A stretch of 64,000 nucleotides of DNA from Phymatolithon calcareum (GCA_977006965.1 OZ345383.1:558001-622000), one strand, 5' to 3'; shown: positions 10,929 through 20,673, counted from the first letter of the stretch. Numbers and translations are program-made. Notes: generated from the sequence alone by a model not told the origin.

Positions 10929-13120
10929 ACGCGTCGAAGAAGGTAGTGCGTAGTTACCAGTCAGTTTTTATTCGTTCCCTTGTATTGTACTTTAATGTGG
11001 TTTCAGAAAATGTTAGTTAGACATTGAGAACGTGTTCTAAACTTGATGTATTTTACGGGAAAGTTGAAGGGGACTTCAATTATAGTTTCTGCTGAGTACC
11101 CGCACGCACACAGCTTGATTCTTCCGCGCAGCCGGATGGGCGGGGACGAGTATTGTACGAAAGGTCAAGCGGTAAACGTCCCGCAACAAATCTGTGATGC
11201 CTGGCAGGCGAGGGGAGAAATGCAGTGTGAATCGATTACCGTATGATACTGTGTGAATAACGCTGGCATACAGCGACTTCCAGCTGGAGTGCAGAATTCC
11301 CTGATAAGCTCTGCCTGTTCCCGTCCGGTGCCGGCCGGCACTGGTGCCCAACGTCTTTGAGCCCCGTGCACGCCCGTACCGCGAATACGTGTGGAATTTT
11401 GGAATAATTCTGATAGGATGGCCACGGTGCGCCATGCTTCATACATGAGCGTCAAGAATGGAGATGATACAGTACGCAGTAAGCAGCAAATCGCAACAAT
11501 TTTCTTCAATGCTGAGCGCGATCGGCGGAGTGCAACGGCAGTGTTGGAGATTTGCTTTTTGCCGACGTTTGCGAAGATGGAGTGGCAAGTCGTGAGAGGC
11601 CAGTCGACATCTGTCCCGCCTCGAGCGGGCTTCGTGTTACCCGGCTGAATAGCGAGCACACACGGTAAGGTTACAGTATATTGGAAGATTGAACTGACAT
11701 AATTCCCTGGCGGTATCCGTGCTTAAGATGCTTGTGTTGTACGGCAGTGGGAAATACAGAGGATTTGCTACAGTAGTCCCCAATCTCCGGTAGGGCGGGA
11801 AGGCATCGTCGGTGGAGCCATCGGTGTATGTACAGTATGCTAAAGGGTACAGTAGATTATCTAGATGAGATTATTTGTATCTCCTTGCACATCGACTTTT
11901 AGGAGAAAGTACGGTATTCAATTCAAACACATTCATCACGATTGTGAACTTCTACAGCCAAGGTTCCCATCCGCAAAACCCTGGAAACTTGGCGATCAGT
12001 TACTATTCTCGCGCGTGAAGTGCACACACTGGGGTGCTAACAAGGAAGGAAGACCCGGGGTACATGATTTTTCACGAGCTAGAATGGGCTTGCCCGCATC
12101 ACCCTAGGCGAAAATCCCATCCCTAATCCTTCAGGGTTCATCAGGATCGTGTCTTATACTGTACCTGTATTTTAACTAATGTACTGTACAGTAGTTGTCT
12201 CATGCGAGAAAGATACTGTAGATCAGGCGCATTGCTTCAATCAAATCGTAACGGAAACACGTTCTCAACGATAAGACAATCCCCGGATTTGCCACCGGTA
12301 TCCAGTTCAGACCTATCAAAATGAGCGTGCATCGACGCTGTAGCCGGGAGTCCCCCCATGTACTTTCGAGACGTACAGCCATCATGGTGTACTGTACCTT
12401 TGCATAATTACTGCACCAAGAATTTCAAGCGGCGGCTTGCGCGCGGAAAAAATTGTTCGCCATATACTGTACTTTACTGTATGCTGTACAGGATACTTTT
12501 GGGGAAAAATTAAACGTCAATGAGACTGGCTGATACTGGAGTACAATGATGAAACTTTTTTGCCTTTGGTCAATGACGCTGAGGATGTACGTGGCCAACA
12601 CAACTGCAACGGCCATTAGCTGCAGTTCTGCCAGACGGGCAGCAGAATAAGTTGCCCAAAATTAAAAAAACATGCTACACATGTCGGACTTGAGCGTGTT
12701 GACTGCGACGATCGTTCTGATTAAGGAACCGAAATTTAGAGTGTAGTAGAATGCTAAGAAAGGTGCCGACTTTCCTCACGTTGGGACACATGGTGCCTTC
12801 TCAATAAATCCACTTAATTACGACTCTGACTATCAATTCGGCCAGGACTTTAAAGAATTCGGTGCGATGCCTCAACGTACCAACACTCCCAGTAAAACCA
12901 GCCCGATCACGCTGATCCTAACGTTCAGCACTGCTGTCAGTCCGTTACTAACGCTCTCTGTTAGAGCTGGGGATAGCCCATGAGGCCTGTTGCCTTCGTC
13001 GGGATCAATGAGGAGCATGTAGAGCCACACGGGGAGTAGCACACAGGGCTGCTGTAGCAAAAGAACCGTATCATAAATGTAACATCACAAGTTACTGCAG
13101 TCCAGCATTTACAGTAAGGG
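10929..13120. other. Gene-poor intergenic region
   Basis: No confident gene. Short coding-like stretches on the minus strand (11,080-11,650) are in several frames and have no recognisable family; they may be remains of a lost gene. The most striking content is the TACTGTA/TACAGTA cluster annotated separately. Confidence 0.5.
11468..12481. promoter_or_regulatory. Cluster of TACTGTA / TACAGTA words
   Basis: Twelve occurrences of this 7-mer or its reverse complement start at 11468, 11672, 11769, 11831, 11848, 12157, 12182, 12187, 12214, 12390, 12465 and 12475. About 0.12 would be expected in 1 kb of random sequence. The same word recurs in other non-coding DNA of the window: 2810, 6055, 7582, 13110, 13742, 15981, 16355, 16619, 56534, 56632, 56867, 56963 and 57222. 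Function unknown; a binding site or repeat-derived seed are both possible. Confidence 0.6.
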
Positions 13121-13175
13121 GCCAAAATTTGTTTTGTCCACCGTCATCATGATGGTGGACAAAACAAATTTTGGC
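13121..13175. repeat. Perfect hairpin, 22-bp arms
   Basis: Arms 13121-13142 and 13154-13175 are exact reverse complements around an 11-nt loop that is itself nearly palindromic. Confidence 0.95.
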
Positions 13176-13226
13176 AAGATGTTGCTTCCGGGAAAGTTCA
13201 GACGAGTTTTCCGTGTTGCATGTGTG

Positions 13227-13383
13227 CACGTTCTGTGCATGGAACTATGTTCAGTTTCGCTGAGGTGGAGTTTCCGTTGCGAGTCCTTGTAACAAGGTCG
13301 GCAGTTTCTAAAAAAGTGGTGGGGGACATAAGGACTCGACTCCATCTCAGCGAAGCAGAACATAGTTATATTCACAGAACGTG
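13227..13383. repeat. Long imperfect hairpin, 45-nt arms
   Basis: Arms 13227-13271 and 13339-13383 pair with 39 of 45 positions complementary. A further inner stem (CGAGTCCTT / AAGGACTCG) forms with an asymmetric bulge. Size and shape resemble a plant-type microRNA precursor or a small foldback element. Confidence 0.8.
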
Positions 13384-13550
13384 TAGTAGTACACATGCAA
13401 TAATCGATCCAGCGAGAGTCATCATGCCGATCCGAAGGCAGTGAGCTGCACCACCGAAACGAAGCGGTCCACCTCGTTTTGTACTATTCACCCATATAAT
13501 TGATACCTGCAGACCAGCAAAGTTGTTTTCATAGAAACAAAAACTCACAT

Positions 13551-13624
13551 CAGAATCCCGAATCCATGTCTACCATGATGATGATGATGATGATGATGAT
13601 GGTAGACATGGATTCGAGATTCTG
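13551..13624. repeat. Hairpin flanking an ATG microsatellite
   Basis: Arms 13551-13576 and 13599-13624 (26 nt, one mismatch) flank a run of (ATG)n repeats that forms the loop. Confidence 0.9.
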
Positions 13625-13662
13625 CCGCCATTCATCATGAATGATTCATGATGAATGGCAGC
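13624..13662. repeat. Near-perfect palindrome
   Basis: Arms 13624-13642 and 13644-13662 (19 nt, one mismatch) with a single central base. It abuts the preceding hairpin. Confidence 0.9.
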
Positions 13663-13907
13663 AATCCTCGGATCATCTCCGTTAAACTCGCGCATCATGC
13701 ACAAAACTACCGTCTGTCTATCAAAAGTGGTGAATATCGCCTACAGTACAATCCCATCGTATCCCGTCTTCACTTCTCGTACCACCATCCCAGCCCCTCT
13801 TCTCTTTCTCCCCGCAAAATTTCAAATCGGCATAAAATCATAATCACATTAACCTCAGAAGAACCGCATCATCATCCAACACCACCAAACAACCACCCTC
13901 TCAAACA

Positions 13908-14843
13908 ATGACCACTCCCCTCGCCTTTTCAACACCCATACATCTCCGCCCATCACCCCCTTCCCGCAAACCCCTCCCATCCCCAACCCTCTTCCCCACC
14001 CCAACAATTCCACCCCGTCCCCGCCGCCCCCACCCCCACTGCACGCAAGCCTTATCCCCCTCATCCCCTCCCGACCGTCTCTCTCTCTCCGGGCGTCTAG
14101 CCGTCGTAACCGGCGGCCACCGCGGTCTAGGAGCCTCCATAACCCTAACCCTAGCCTCCCGGGGCGCCGACGTGATAGTCCTCGACCGTCTCGGCCCCCT
14201 CACATCCCCCATCCCCTCCTCTCTCACCGCCCTCAACCGGTCACACTGGTCCGTTACCGCCGATCTCGCCGACGTCCCCTCCCTCCGCGTCGCCGCGTCC
14301 GTCGTCCTTGATATCGCCGGCAAGCGCGGAGTGGACATCCTTGTTAATAACGCCGGTGTCACCAACCTCGCACCGCTCACAGAGCTGTCAGTTGACGACT
14401 GGGACGCGACGATGGCGGTGAATGTGCGCGCGCCCTTCCTGCTCACGCAGATGATTGTCGGAGGACCGAATGGCATGATTGCGAGAGGTAGGGGGGCGAT
14501 TGTGAATGTGTCGAGCGTGGCAGGGACAGGCGCGTTGGAGGAACATGGGGCGTATTGTGCTAGTAAGGCGGGACTTGATATGCTCACAAAGGTTATGACG
14601 ACGGAGTGGGCGGCGTTGGGTGTGAGGGCTAATTCGGTGGCGCCTACTGTTGTGCTCACGGAGATGGGAAGACGGGTGTGGGGGGAGAAGGAGAAGGGGG
14701 AGAGGATGTTGAAGCGGATTCCACAGGGGAGATTTGTGGAGATGTGGGAAGTTGCGGAGGTTGTGGCTTTTCTGGCTAGTGATGCTAGTGCTATGGTTAA
14801 TGGACAGGTTGTTGCTGTTGATGGAGGGTTCTTGGCGATTTGA
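13908..14843 (+). CDS. Short-chain dehydrogenase/reductase, probably organelle-targeted
   Basis: 311 aa, classical SDR. The cofactor motif TGGHRGLG is at residues 68-75, the structural NNAG at 147-150, and the catalytic Ser203 and YCASK (Tyr216, Lys220) follow. The C-terminus has the usual VNGQVVAVDGG ending. The core resembles 3-oxoacyl-ACP reductases and L-xylulose reductases; the substrate cannot be told from sequence. The first ~60 residues are Pro/Ser/Thr/His-rich, lack acidic residues until the SDR core and are absent from cytosolic SDRs, so a plastid or mitochondrial transit peptide is likely. The coding strand is strongly C-rich at the 5' end and G/T-rich at the 3' end: third bases of the first 20 codons include 10 C and 1 G, while the last 19 include 1 C, 5 G and 11 T. 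No intron is needed. Confidence 0.92.
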   Translation: MTTPLAFSTPIHLRPSPPSRKPLPSPTLFPTPTIPPRPRRPHPHCTQALSPSSPPDRLSLSGRLAVVTGGHRGLGASITLTLASRGADVIVLDRLGPLTSPIPSSLTALNRSHWSVTADLADVPSLRVAASVVLDIAGKRGVDILVNNAGVTNLAPLTELSVDDWDATMAVNVRAPFLLTQMIVGGPNGMIARGRGAIVNVSSVAGTGALEEHGAYCASKAGLDMLTKVMTTEWAALGVRANSVAPTVVLTEMGRRVWGEKEKGERMLKRIPQGRFVEMWEVAEVVAFLASDASAMVNGQVVAVDGGFLAI

Positions 14844-15258
14844 TGGAGTTGGTTCAGGGGAGGGGGAAATGTTGCAAGTTTGTGACAGACGGGCAGGAGA
14901 GATTGGATGTAATGTGATAGGCAGCGGAAAGTGAAAATGCTGGCAAGAGAAATATGCATGTTGGAGAACGAGGTAAACGTGGAGGCAACAATGAATGTTA
15001 GTACTGAACAGACCGACAGATATGGAAGGCAAAAGTAGTGGACACGGATGTAAACGTCGTGGAAGATCGCAGCGACTCGAGCAGTACACAAGTAGTGAAA
15101 AGATGAACTGCTTTGAATTGGTCGCGATTTATTAGCTTTCATGATACGCAATCTTTCGTAATCTCCGTCGGGTGAAGTGCTGTTCTTTTAACATGCAATG
15201 CATTGGGTTTGAATACTTACCATGGATGGTAAGCAGTTTACAAGTACAGAATACATAA

Positions 15259-15887
15259 TCAAAAGCCGCGTGCCTTTCGTGCAAAAACAGTCCTCAAGTT
15301 CTGGTACAGTGCTTGGCGGTCGGCTCGGCGAATACTGTCACTGCGCTTCGTTCTACGGATGTCGCCGGGTTTGCGGTAGTATTGCTTCTCGACCGCAAGT
15401 TTTCGAACGTTGTCGGCGTTGCTAAGGCGATTGAGCTGTCGAAGCGCCAAATCGACATTGCCGCGCACGACGCGCACAAAGTAGGTCATGACAAAGCGAC
15501 CGGGAATCAATGAGGCATTCTGCGGGTGGTTTCCATAGATGGCAATCTTGATCGCCTGTATCGAAATGGTCGGTGTTTAGTGTAAGCAATGGGAAAGTTG
15601 AAAAGTTTGAAATAAATTGCAAAGGTTGCGAAACTTTTGCTGAAAAACTTGAGCCCGAAGCTTCGAGGCGAGAGTCTCGACGCGAAGCTTCGGGTACACT
15701 CGAGACTTCCCTGCAGCCAATAGGTGGGGCTTATTGGTGGAATGTCAATCAAGAGGGTATGCCTTGCGGCGGACAGGCTGGCATGCACGAGCTGCGAGCG
15801 AATTTGTACGCGTAGACGGCTCACGTGTTGATATATCTGGTTGTAGGTGCCTGGGTAGAATTCAACAACACGACCTACCCACGTCAT
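15259..15887 (-). CDS. Organellar small-subunit ribosomal protein bS21, two exons
   Basis: The C-terminal ~75 residues match the bS21/MRPS21 family: an RVVRGNVDLALRQLNRL core, then VEKQYYRKPGDIRRTKRSDS and an Arg-rich helix. bS21 sits near the mRNA exit on the small subunit; mitochondrial location is more likely than plastid, by similarity to MRPS21. An ATG at 15489 would give a 76-aa protein. However, the frame is open upstream to an acceptor (TACAG, exon from 15555) encoding IKIAIYGNHPQNASLIPGRF. A suitable first exon is 15887-15825 (21 codons starting MTWVGRVVEFYPG) followed by donor GTGAGC. The spliced model is 119 aa. The bS21 identity is firm; exon 1 is inferred from splice signals and frame only. 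Confidence 0.75.
15556..15824 (-). other. Predicted intron of the bS21 gene, with internal palindromes
   Basis: Predicted 269-nt phase-0 intron with GTGAGC donor and TACAG acceptor. It contains a 12-bp inverted repeat (15654-15665 / 15683-15694, CCCGAAGCTTCG) around a smaller CGAGA/TCTCG palindrome, which could fold in the pre-mRNA. Confidence 0.5.
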
Positions 15888-15997
15888 GAGCGCAGAACGA
15901 TTCGTGTACACTGCACACTGTCCTGTCTCTCTGCACAGTACGATCGATAGTGGGCGGTAGACAGAACAAAGCAACTGCCGTACTGTACCTGTTCTTA

Positions 15998-16047
15998 CAC
16001 CACTACACACCACTGCACACCACTACACACCACTGCGCACCACTAGG
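15998..16047. repeat. Minisatellite, five 10-bp units
   Basis: Five units of the form CACCACTRCA, alternating CACCACTACA and CACCACTGCA, so a 20-bp higher-order period is visible. The last unit is diverged. Confidence 0.9.
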
Positions 16048-16261
16048 CGGCGAATCATTCATCCTGATTATGATTTGCAATGGCGCGTGGAAGCGCCGCC
16101 GCCCCTTCGTCGAACACAGTGTGTCAGTGGAAGTTTAGTGTGAGGCGACGCATTTTTGCCCGGCTTTTTGGTCTGTCACCAACCAACTGTGTGGGTGTAA
16201 ACGGATTTCTCCCAGCGTACTCGCGATGCGTACACGCTTCTCTCGCATCACCACCGGAATG

Positions 16262-17001
16262 ATTCATGTTCGTTTACCGTAGAATAGTTCCAGTAACCGA
16301 ACAAGTATCCGCGATCTGAGCCGTCCTCTACACAATACGCGTGCAAGAGGAGGGTACAGTATTCTTCAACCGGTTTTATTCCCTCTCAGGAAAAAAGATT
16401 TCTGCAGTTAACTGTATCTGATTTTTATACGACCGCGAGAGGAAAAAGTATTCTCATGCGGCTAAAGTGCTGGCTGTCAACACCACAGTGCCGATTGCAC
16501 AAAGTTGTGAAGCATGTGCAGCACCCTCTCTTTTTCCAACCAGCACCCGTCCCGTCAGCCAGAATTCTGTTACCAGTCGCCCATTTTCCATCGACATTAC
16601 CGTAAATATTGCACATCCTACTGTATCATATGATAATCGGATCTTGCTGGAGGGCTCAATGATGCATCTGCACCACAAGTCAACCCTGCATTTATCTCAA
16701 TGAACATATTTTTATGTAACACACCAAAAACAGCCGCATCGACAGCAACACACACGTGCACCCCAACAGTATCATAAAAATCCTCCATTTCTACCAAAAT
16801 CACCAATATTTATGATACCTCCCGCAACAACTCATAAATGATAACAACGATTCCCCCTCAGATGCGCTACAAGGAATACAACCCCCAAAACAAGCCCCAC
16901 CCCACCCCACTCCACCCCACCGCACTCGTCCGTGCCACCACCCCCAGCGGCACCAACTTCTTCCGCCCTCGCACCGCCACGGTCCACACCCCTCCGCCAG
17001 G
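16262..17001. other. Intergenic stretch upstream of the small Cys-motif gene
   Basis: No gene recognised. It contains two TAC(A/T)GTA words (16355, 16619) and a C/A-rich tract (about 16,885-16,925, repeated CCCCACC) just upstream of the ORF at 17002. Confidence 0.4.
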
Positions 17002-17409
17002 ATGACCTGCGACGCCTGCGGTCGTGTCGACTGCGACTGCACGCGCGCGATATCACGCCGTCGACGCTGGACCTTCCGTCGAGCGGTATCGCGCACGAAG
17101 GGCGAGGATGATTTTGCACATCTCGTCCGACTCAAGGCAGACCTTCAACCTGCGCCAAGTGAGGATGATGATTTTGAGATGACAGATAATGCCTCTCTTG
17201 ATGTACATGCAGTACCAAGTGAAACTGCATCCACTGCCTCGCGTACCCCGTCGGAAAAAACAGACCCGACGTTGGAGACAAGGTCATTGTCGGGAGATGA
17301 TACAATTCGTGAAAAGATGAGAATTAATACGAATTCAAGACAGGATGTTAATGCACAGTTGAGATCGATTTATGTACGGGAAATTCTACTCGATTCATTG
17401 CGCTTGTGA
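17002..17409 (+). CDS. Small hypothetical protein with N-terminal Cys motif
   Basis: 135 aa from ATG. It opens MTCDACGRVDCDC: Cys residues spaced C-x2-C-x4-C-x-C, a possible metal site, followed by a strongly basic stretch (RRRRWTFRRAVSR). The remainder is acidic and Ser/Thr-rich, likely disordered, ending in a short helix (IYVREILLDSLRL). GC-rich 5' codon use resembles the host genes. The Cys spacing recalls the C-x2-C-x7-C-x-C motif of the two bZIP paralogues in this window, though similarity outside the cysteines is absent. Family unknown. Confidence 0.5.
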   Translation: MTCDACGRVDCDCTRAISRRRRWTFRRAVSRTKGEDDFAHLVRLKADLQPAPSEDDDFEMTDNASLDVHAVPSETASTASRTPSEKTDPTLETRSLSGDDTIREKMRINTNSRQDVNAQLRSIYVREILLDSLRL

Positions 17410-18029
17410 CCCGTTCGCTCGCTTCTGTCCGTGCACTGCATCTAAGGCCGGCTGTGGTGGTGGTGGTCCGGCTGTTTTTGCGCAACGTGAAGTTACTGTT
17501 CGTTCGCGGTCTTGTTCTAGTCAGGGAACAAGACGTGTCTAGTACCTGTCCACATATCTAGTTGATTAATGCTGTAATATCCGTATTCACTTCCACGCCA
17601 CGCTACACGCAGATGCTGGCTGTACAAGTTGCAAAACTTCTCTTATCAGACAGACAGAGTGTCCAACAAGCAAGCAAACAATCATGGACACAGTCAGTCA
17701 GTCACGATTTTTTGTCGTATTGTATCGTTGAAGGACATGTTTTTCCGAGTAGAGGCATTCATTCTTGTACTGGCATTACATGCGTGGGCTGGCAACACAT
17801 TGGTTGACCTGTATTGTTATCGTTTTTGTTCATCATGTCCAGTGATCAAGATCGAATCCAGACGCAGAATTACGCTTTGCACTATCCTGACCGACCGACC
17901 GACCGACCGACCGATCACCTTAGTGCCGTTGCTTCGTGCAGCGGTCAGTCAGGCAGTCAGTCAGTCCATGTTTTCTATTATTGTATGTGTTTTTTTCTGT
18001 CATGGTGCAGCAGAAGTTTTGTTTTGTCT
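17410..18029. other. Intergenic, simple repeats
   Basis: No gene. Contains (GACC)6 at 17,889-17,912 and imperfect CAGT/GTCA runs near 17,690 and 17,940. Confidence 0.6.
17889..17912. repeat. Microsatellite (GACC)6
   Basis: Six exact tandem GACC units. Confidence 0.95.
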
Positions 18030-18407
18030 TCAAGTCACATCAGATAATCTACGTCCGATGTTATTACTAAGCTTGGTACGCTCTCTACTTCTCAACCTGT
18101 GCTCCATTAAAATAATTAGCACAAAGGATTGTGTATTTAGCTTTGAATCATTGATTTTGTTTAAAAACAATTCACCAAACTCTGCATGCATCATGCCATC
18201 CTTGCGGACGTAATTAGGTTTGTTGTCATAAATCATCCAGTGGGAACCGTCAAAAACAAAATCCACGTCCCAACTCAAGCACTTTATGCCACCTCTAGCC
18301 TCCGTCCAACGTTCGCGAACGGAATATACTCTGGCAGAGCAACCGTGGTCACTTTTCCGCAGCAATTCATCAAGAGCACATTCTCCCGCACGAGGATTAG
18401 CCTGCAT
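18030..18407 (-). CDS. Hypothetical protein, divergent from the Prx-like gene
   Basis: 125 aa from the ATG at 18407, only 38 bp from the start of the divergent Prx-like gene. Residues ~1-88 look coding (SWDVDFVFDGSHWMIYDNKP is typical of folded protein). The last ~35 residues are AT-rich and less convincing, so the true end may be spliced. No family recognised. A start this close to another start leaves almost no room for two core promoters, so the two may share one, or this ORF may be a fragment. Confidence 0.35.
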   Translation of the reverse strand: MQANPRAGECALDELLRKSDHGCSARVYSVRERWTEARGGIKCLSWDVDFVFDGSHWMIYDNKPNYVRKDGMMHAEFGELFLNKINDSKLNTQSFVLIILMEHRLRSRERTKLSNNIGRRLSDVT

Positions 18408-18445
18408 TGCGTTCAATCTGCAGGCTTAAAAAAAGCTTCGTGAGC

Positions 18446-19228
18446 ATGGCAAGACCGAGCACCGCGTTTGCAGCCTCTCTCTTCTTGCAAAGTTACCGTC
18501 TCACTCCATCAGGCAAGCAAAGCGTTTGCAAGGGTTCCCAATTCATCCGCCATCGCTCCCTTCCCACGTTTTCTCGGGCGTACCATCGGAGCTCGATGGC
18601 TACAATGGCGGCGGCCTCACAGGCAGCAGAGTCGCCGCAATTTGCAAGCCTATTTCCCAACGGCCGTGCAATGGTGCTTGCAAACGACGGGTCTGAAGTG
18701 AACCTAGTCGATTTCGTCGCCACCAAGAATTCCGCTGTCATTCTGGGCTGGCTTCGTCATTACGGTTGCACGCTGTGCAAAAAACAAACGGCGGATTGGA
18801 TCGCCATGCGTGCCAATTTGAAGGCCCTTGATTGTGGACCAGTATCAATGATTCTCATTGGAAATGGTAAACCGCACCAGGCTGCGGACTTTGCGGAGGA
18901 GATGGGATGGGAAGAAGACTTGTTCTCAGATCCATCCAGGGAAACATACCAGGCGTTGGAGTTCAAAAAGGGTCTGTCATCTCTTCTCACTCTGTCCAGT
19001 CTGCAAAACACCATCAACAGTTTCAAGGCAGGTAACAAACAAACTCTTTCCCGTATCCCCACTGATCCTTTGCAACAAGGTGGTGCCATCGTCGTCAACA
19101 AGGCCGGTACGGTCACCTTATTTCATCGAGATGCTGTTGCCGGCGACCATGCAGCCATCGATGATCTTGTAGACGCCATAAGTGCGGCAATTGCCGCAGA
19201 ATCTATAACAGTAGAGCAAAAATCGTGA
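18446..19228 (+). CDS. Peroxiredoxin-like 2 family protein (AhpC/TSA-type thioredoxin fold)
   Basis: 260 aa from the ATG at 18446. The thioredoxin-like domain spans about residues 62-255. Its redox site is GWLRHYGCTLCKKQ, with a CxxC at Cys108/Cys111, in the place where Prx-like 2 (FAM213/PRXL2, AhpC-TSA_2) proteins carry theirs. The pattern LIGNGKPHQAADFAEE and the conserved DPLQQGGAIVVNKAGTVTLFHRD strand near the C-terminus also fit. A role in peroxide or thiol redox balance follows from the family and is not shown here. The first ~50 residues (MARPSTAFAASLFLQSYR...) are basic, Ser-rich and hydrophobic near Phe8, as in red-algal plastid transit peptides, so plastid import is likely. It converges on the glutaminyl cyclase gene with 94 bp between stop codons. 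Confidence 0.85.
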   Translation: MARPSTAFAASLFLQSYRLTPSGKQSVCKGSQFIRHRSLPTFSRAYHRSSMATMAAASQAAESPQFASLFPNGRAMVLANDGSEVNLVDFVATKNSAVILGWLRHYGCTLCKKQTADWIAMRANLKALDCGPVSMILIGNGKPHQAADFAEEMGWEEDLFSDPSRETYQALEFKKGLSSLLTLSSLQNTINSFKAGNKQTLSRIPTDPLQQGGAIVVNKAGTVTLFHRDAVAGDHAAIDDLVDAISAAIAAESITVEQKS

Positions 19229-19322
19229 CCAAGTGAATTTCGTTCTGAAAACCTGCCGTCTGCGTGACGATAAGTATCAGGACTTTGCACAGTTAATTTA
19301 GTCTTGAAAGCATGACTGTGCA

Positions 19323-20414
19323 TTACTCAGTATTTCTCATGATTTCGTCTACCTTTTCCTTGTTCATAAAAAACGGATGTTGGCTTCGAACACTCGACGC
19401 TACTTTGTTCTTCGACACTTCAATTTCAAAAAAGCGAGGCCACAATTTTCCGGTTACAAAAATACGTTTCTGTACCTCATCGTACGCAATCCCGTTCAAC
19501 ACGTCTGCCGTATGTCCGTCAGGAACGTACTCCGGCTTCAGGAGTCCGCGACATTGCACCCAGCTCTGCACAACGCCAGTTTGCACATCGATTCTTGCGA
19601 TCAAGTCTGAGAACCAAATGTTGCCCCACAATTCCCCATTGATAATCTCGAGCTCGTTCAGAAGACTTACTTCCTTACCACCATCAAGCACAACAAACTC
19701 CCTCATTTTCTCAAGCCCGTCATCCCTTCTGCGGAAAACGCGAATCCGTGATGACCCATCGCTCATGTAGAAAAAACCATTGCTATCCTGCGCGATACCC
19801 CAGGCATCTCCGTCAAAGCTGAAACTCGCTCTAGGTACAAGTCCATCACGCTTCCATATGTGCCCTTTTCCTACCTTCCAAATCACCTGTATCAGCTCTT
19901 TTCCATTCGCATCGCCGAGTGCCACGCCCTCCGCAAATTCGTCAGCGTTATTTTTGCGCATGTCCAGAATGTCACCAGATTCAGGCGCGATCTGTCGCAG
20001 CGAAGACATCTCATGTAATCCGGTTGATTCGTACAAATATCCATCACAGAATACGAGACCCTGTGTAAACGCGTGGATGTCGTGCGGAAAATCACGCTTC
20101 ACTGATATGCCATATACTGGTGCCCACTGTGCAGCTCTTTGCGCTATGGAGAGATTTCGCCGTTGTTTCGCTATGTACGCTCCTGCGAGCACCACCAGAA
20201 TGAGTGTCGCGCTCGCTTTCAACAGAAATGCTTTACGCTCCCGCGCGCGCCGGCCTTTCACTTCTTTCAGAGTCGGTCGCCGCTTGCTTGATGGCGTTAT
20301 GCCGGACGTCGCCGCACGCCCCATGAGGAATCTTGGTCTGATTGCTGTTGTATTTGGTACGAAGCATGAACTGAAAGAGAATATCGGTCTTAATAGGAAT
20401 CCGCAGACCGGCAT
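19323..20414 (-). CDS. Plant-type glutaminyl-peptide cyclotransferase, membrane-anchored
   Basis: 363 aa from the ATG at 20414; an ATG at 20324 would give 333 aa. The enzyme family converts N-terminal Gln to pyroglutamate using a five-bladed beta-propeller. Diagnostic blocks are FPHDIHAFTQGLVFCDGYLY followed by EST(G), LLNELEIINGELWGNIWFSD, VLNGIAYDEVQKRIFVTGK and LWPRFFEIEV. Residues ~63-82 form one hydrophobic helix (FLLKASATLILVVLAGAYIA) after a basic stretch, so a type II signal anchor facing the secretory lumen is likely. Soluble plant QCs have a cleaved signal instead. The start is 260 bp from the divergent kinase-like gene. Confidence 0.9.
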   Translation of the reverse strand: MPVCGFLLRPIFSFSSCFVPNTTAIRPRFLMGRAATSGITPSSKRRPTLKEVKGRRARERKAFLLKASATLILVVLAGAYIAKQRRNLSIAQRAAQWAPVYGISVKRDFPHDIHAFTQGLVFCDGYLYESTGLHEMSSLRQIAPESGDILDMRKNNADEFAEGVALGDANGKELIQVIWKVGKGHIWKRDGLVPRASFSFDGDAWGIAQDSNGFFYMSDGSSRIRVFRRRDDGLEKMREFVVLDGGKEVSLLNELEIINGELWGNIWFSDLIARIDVQTGVVQSWVQCRGLLKPEYVPDGHTADVLNGIAYDEVQKRIFVTGKLWPRFFEIEVSKNKVASSVRSQHPFFMNKEKVDEIMRNTE

Positions 20415-20572
20415 GGCATTCAATTCCCGTCTGCAGCGGCGTGAGAACACTCATCATCACGTCATCAGCCTTGTAAGCTGCTGGCTATCTGCGTGATGTC
20501 ACGCACGTCGTGACAAAATGTCTCGGTCACGCTACATGATCCTCAACCCCCTGTACAGTTACCGCGGGTACT

Positions 20573-20578
20573 TATAAA
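20573..20578 (+). promoter_or_regulatory. TATA box of the PH-pseudokinase gene
   Basis: CTTATAAATCC lies 96 bp before the ATG at 20674 in the divergent spacer. A TAC(A/T)GTA-like pair (CTGTACAGTT at 20,551, CTACTGTAGC at 20,588) flanks it. Confidence 0.4.
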
Positions 20579-20673
20579 TCCGGCCCCTACTGTAGCACTG
20601 TGCTCAAAACTCTCACCTCTCTCCCCAATCTCCCAAACTTGCTGCATTGGGCGCGACACACTTCTCCTTCGCC

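Noticed and set aside
13901-15151. 416-codon open frame on the minus strand opposite the SDR gene
   Set aside because: Shadow of the SDR coding strand; no motif, and its composition reflects the third-base bias of the real gene.
17889-17960. Possible CRISPR-like array
   Set aside because: Only 4-bp microsatellite units without spacers; this is a eukaryotic genome.
19780-20496. 238-codon plus-strand frame opposite glutaminyl cyclase
   Set aside because: Antisense shadow of a well-supported gene; no recognisable domain.
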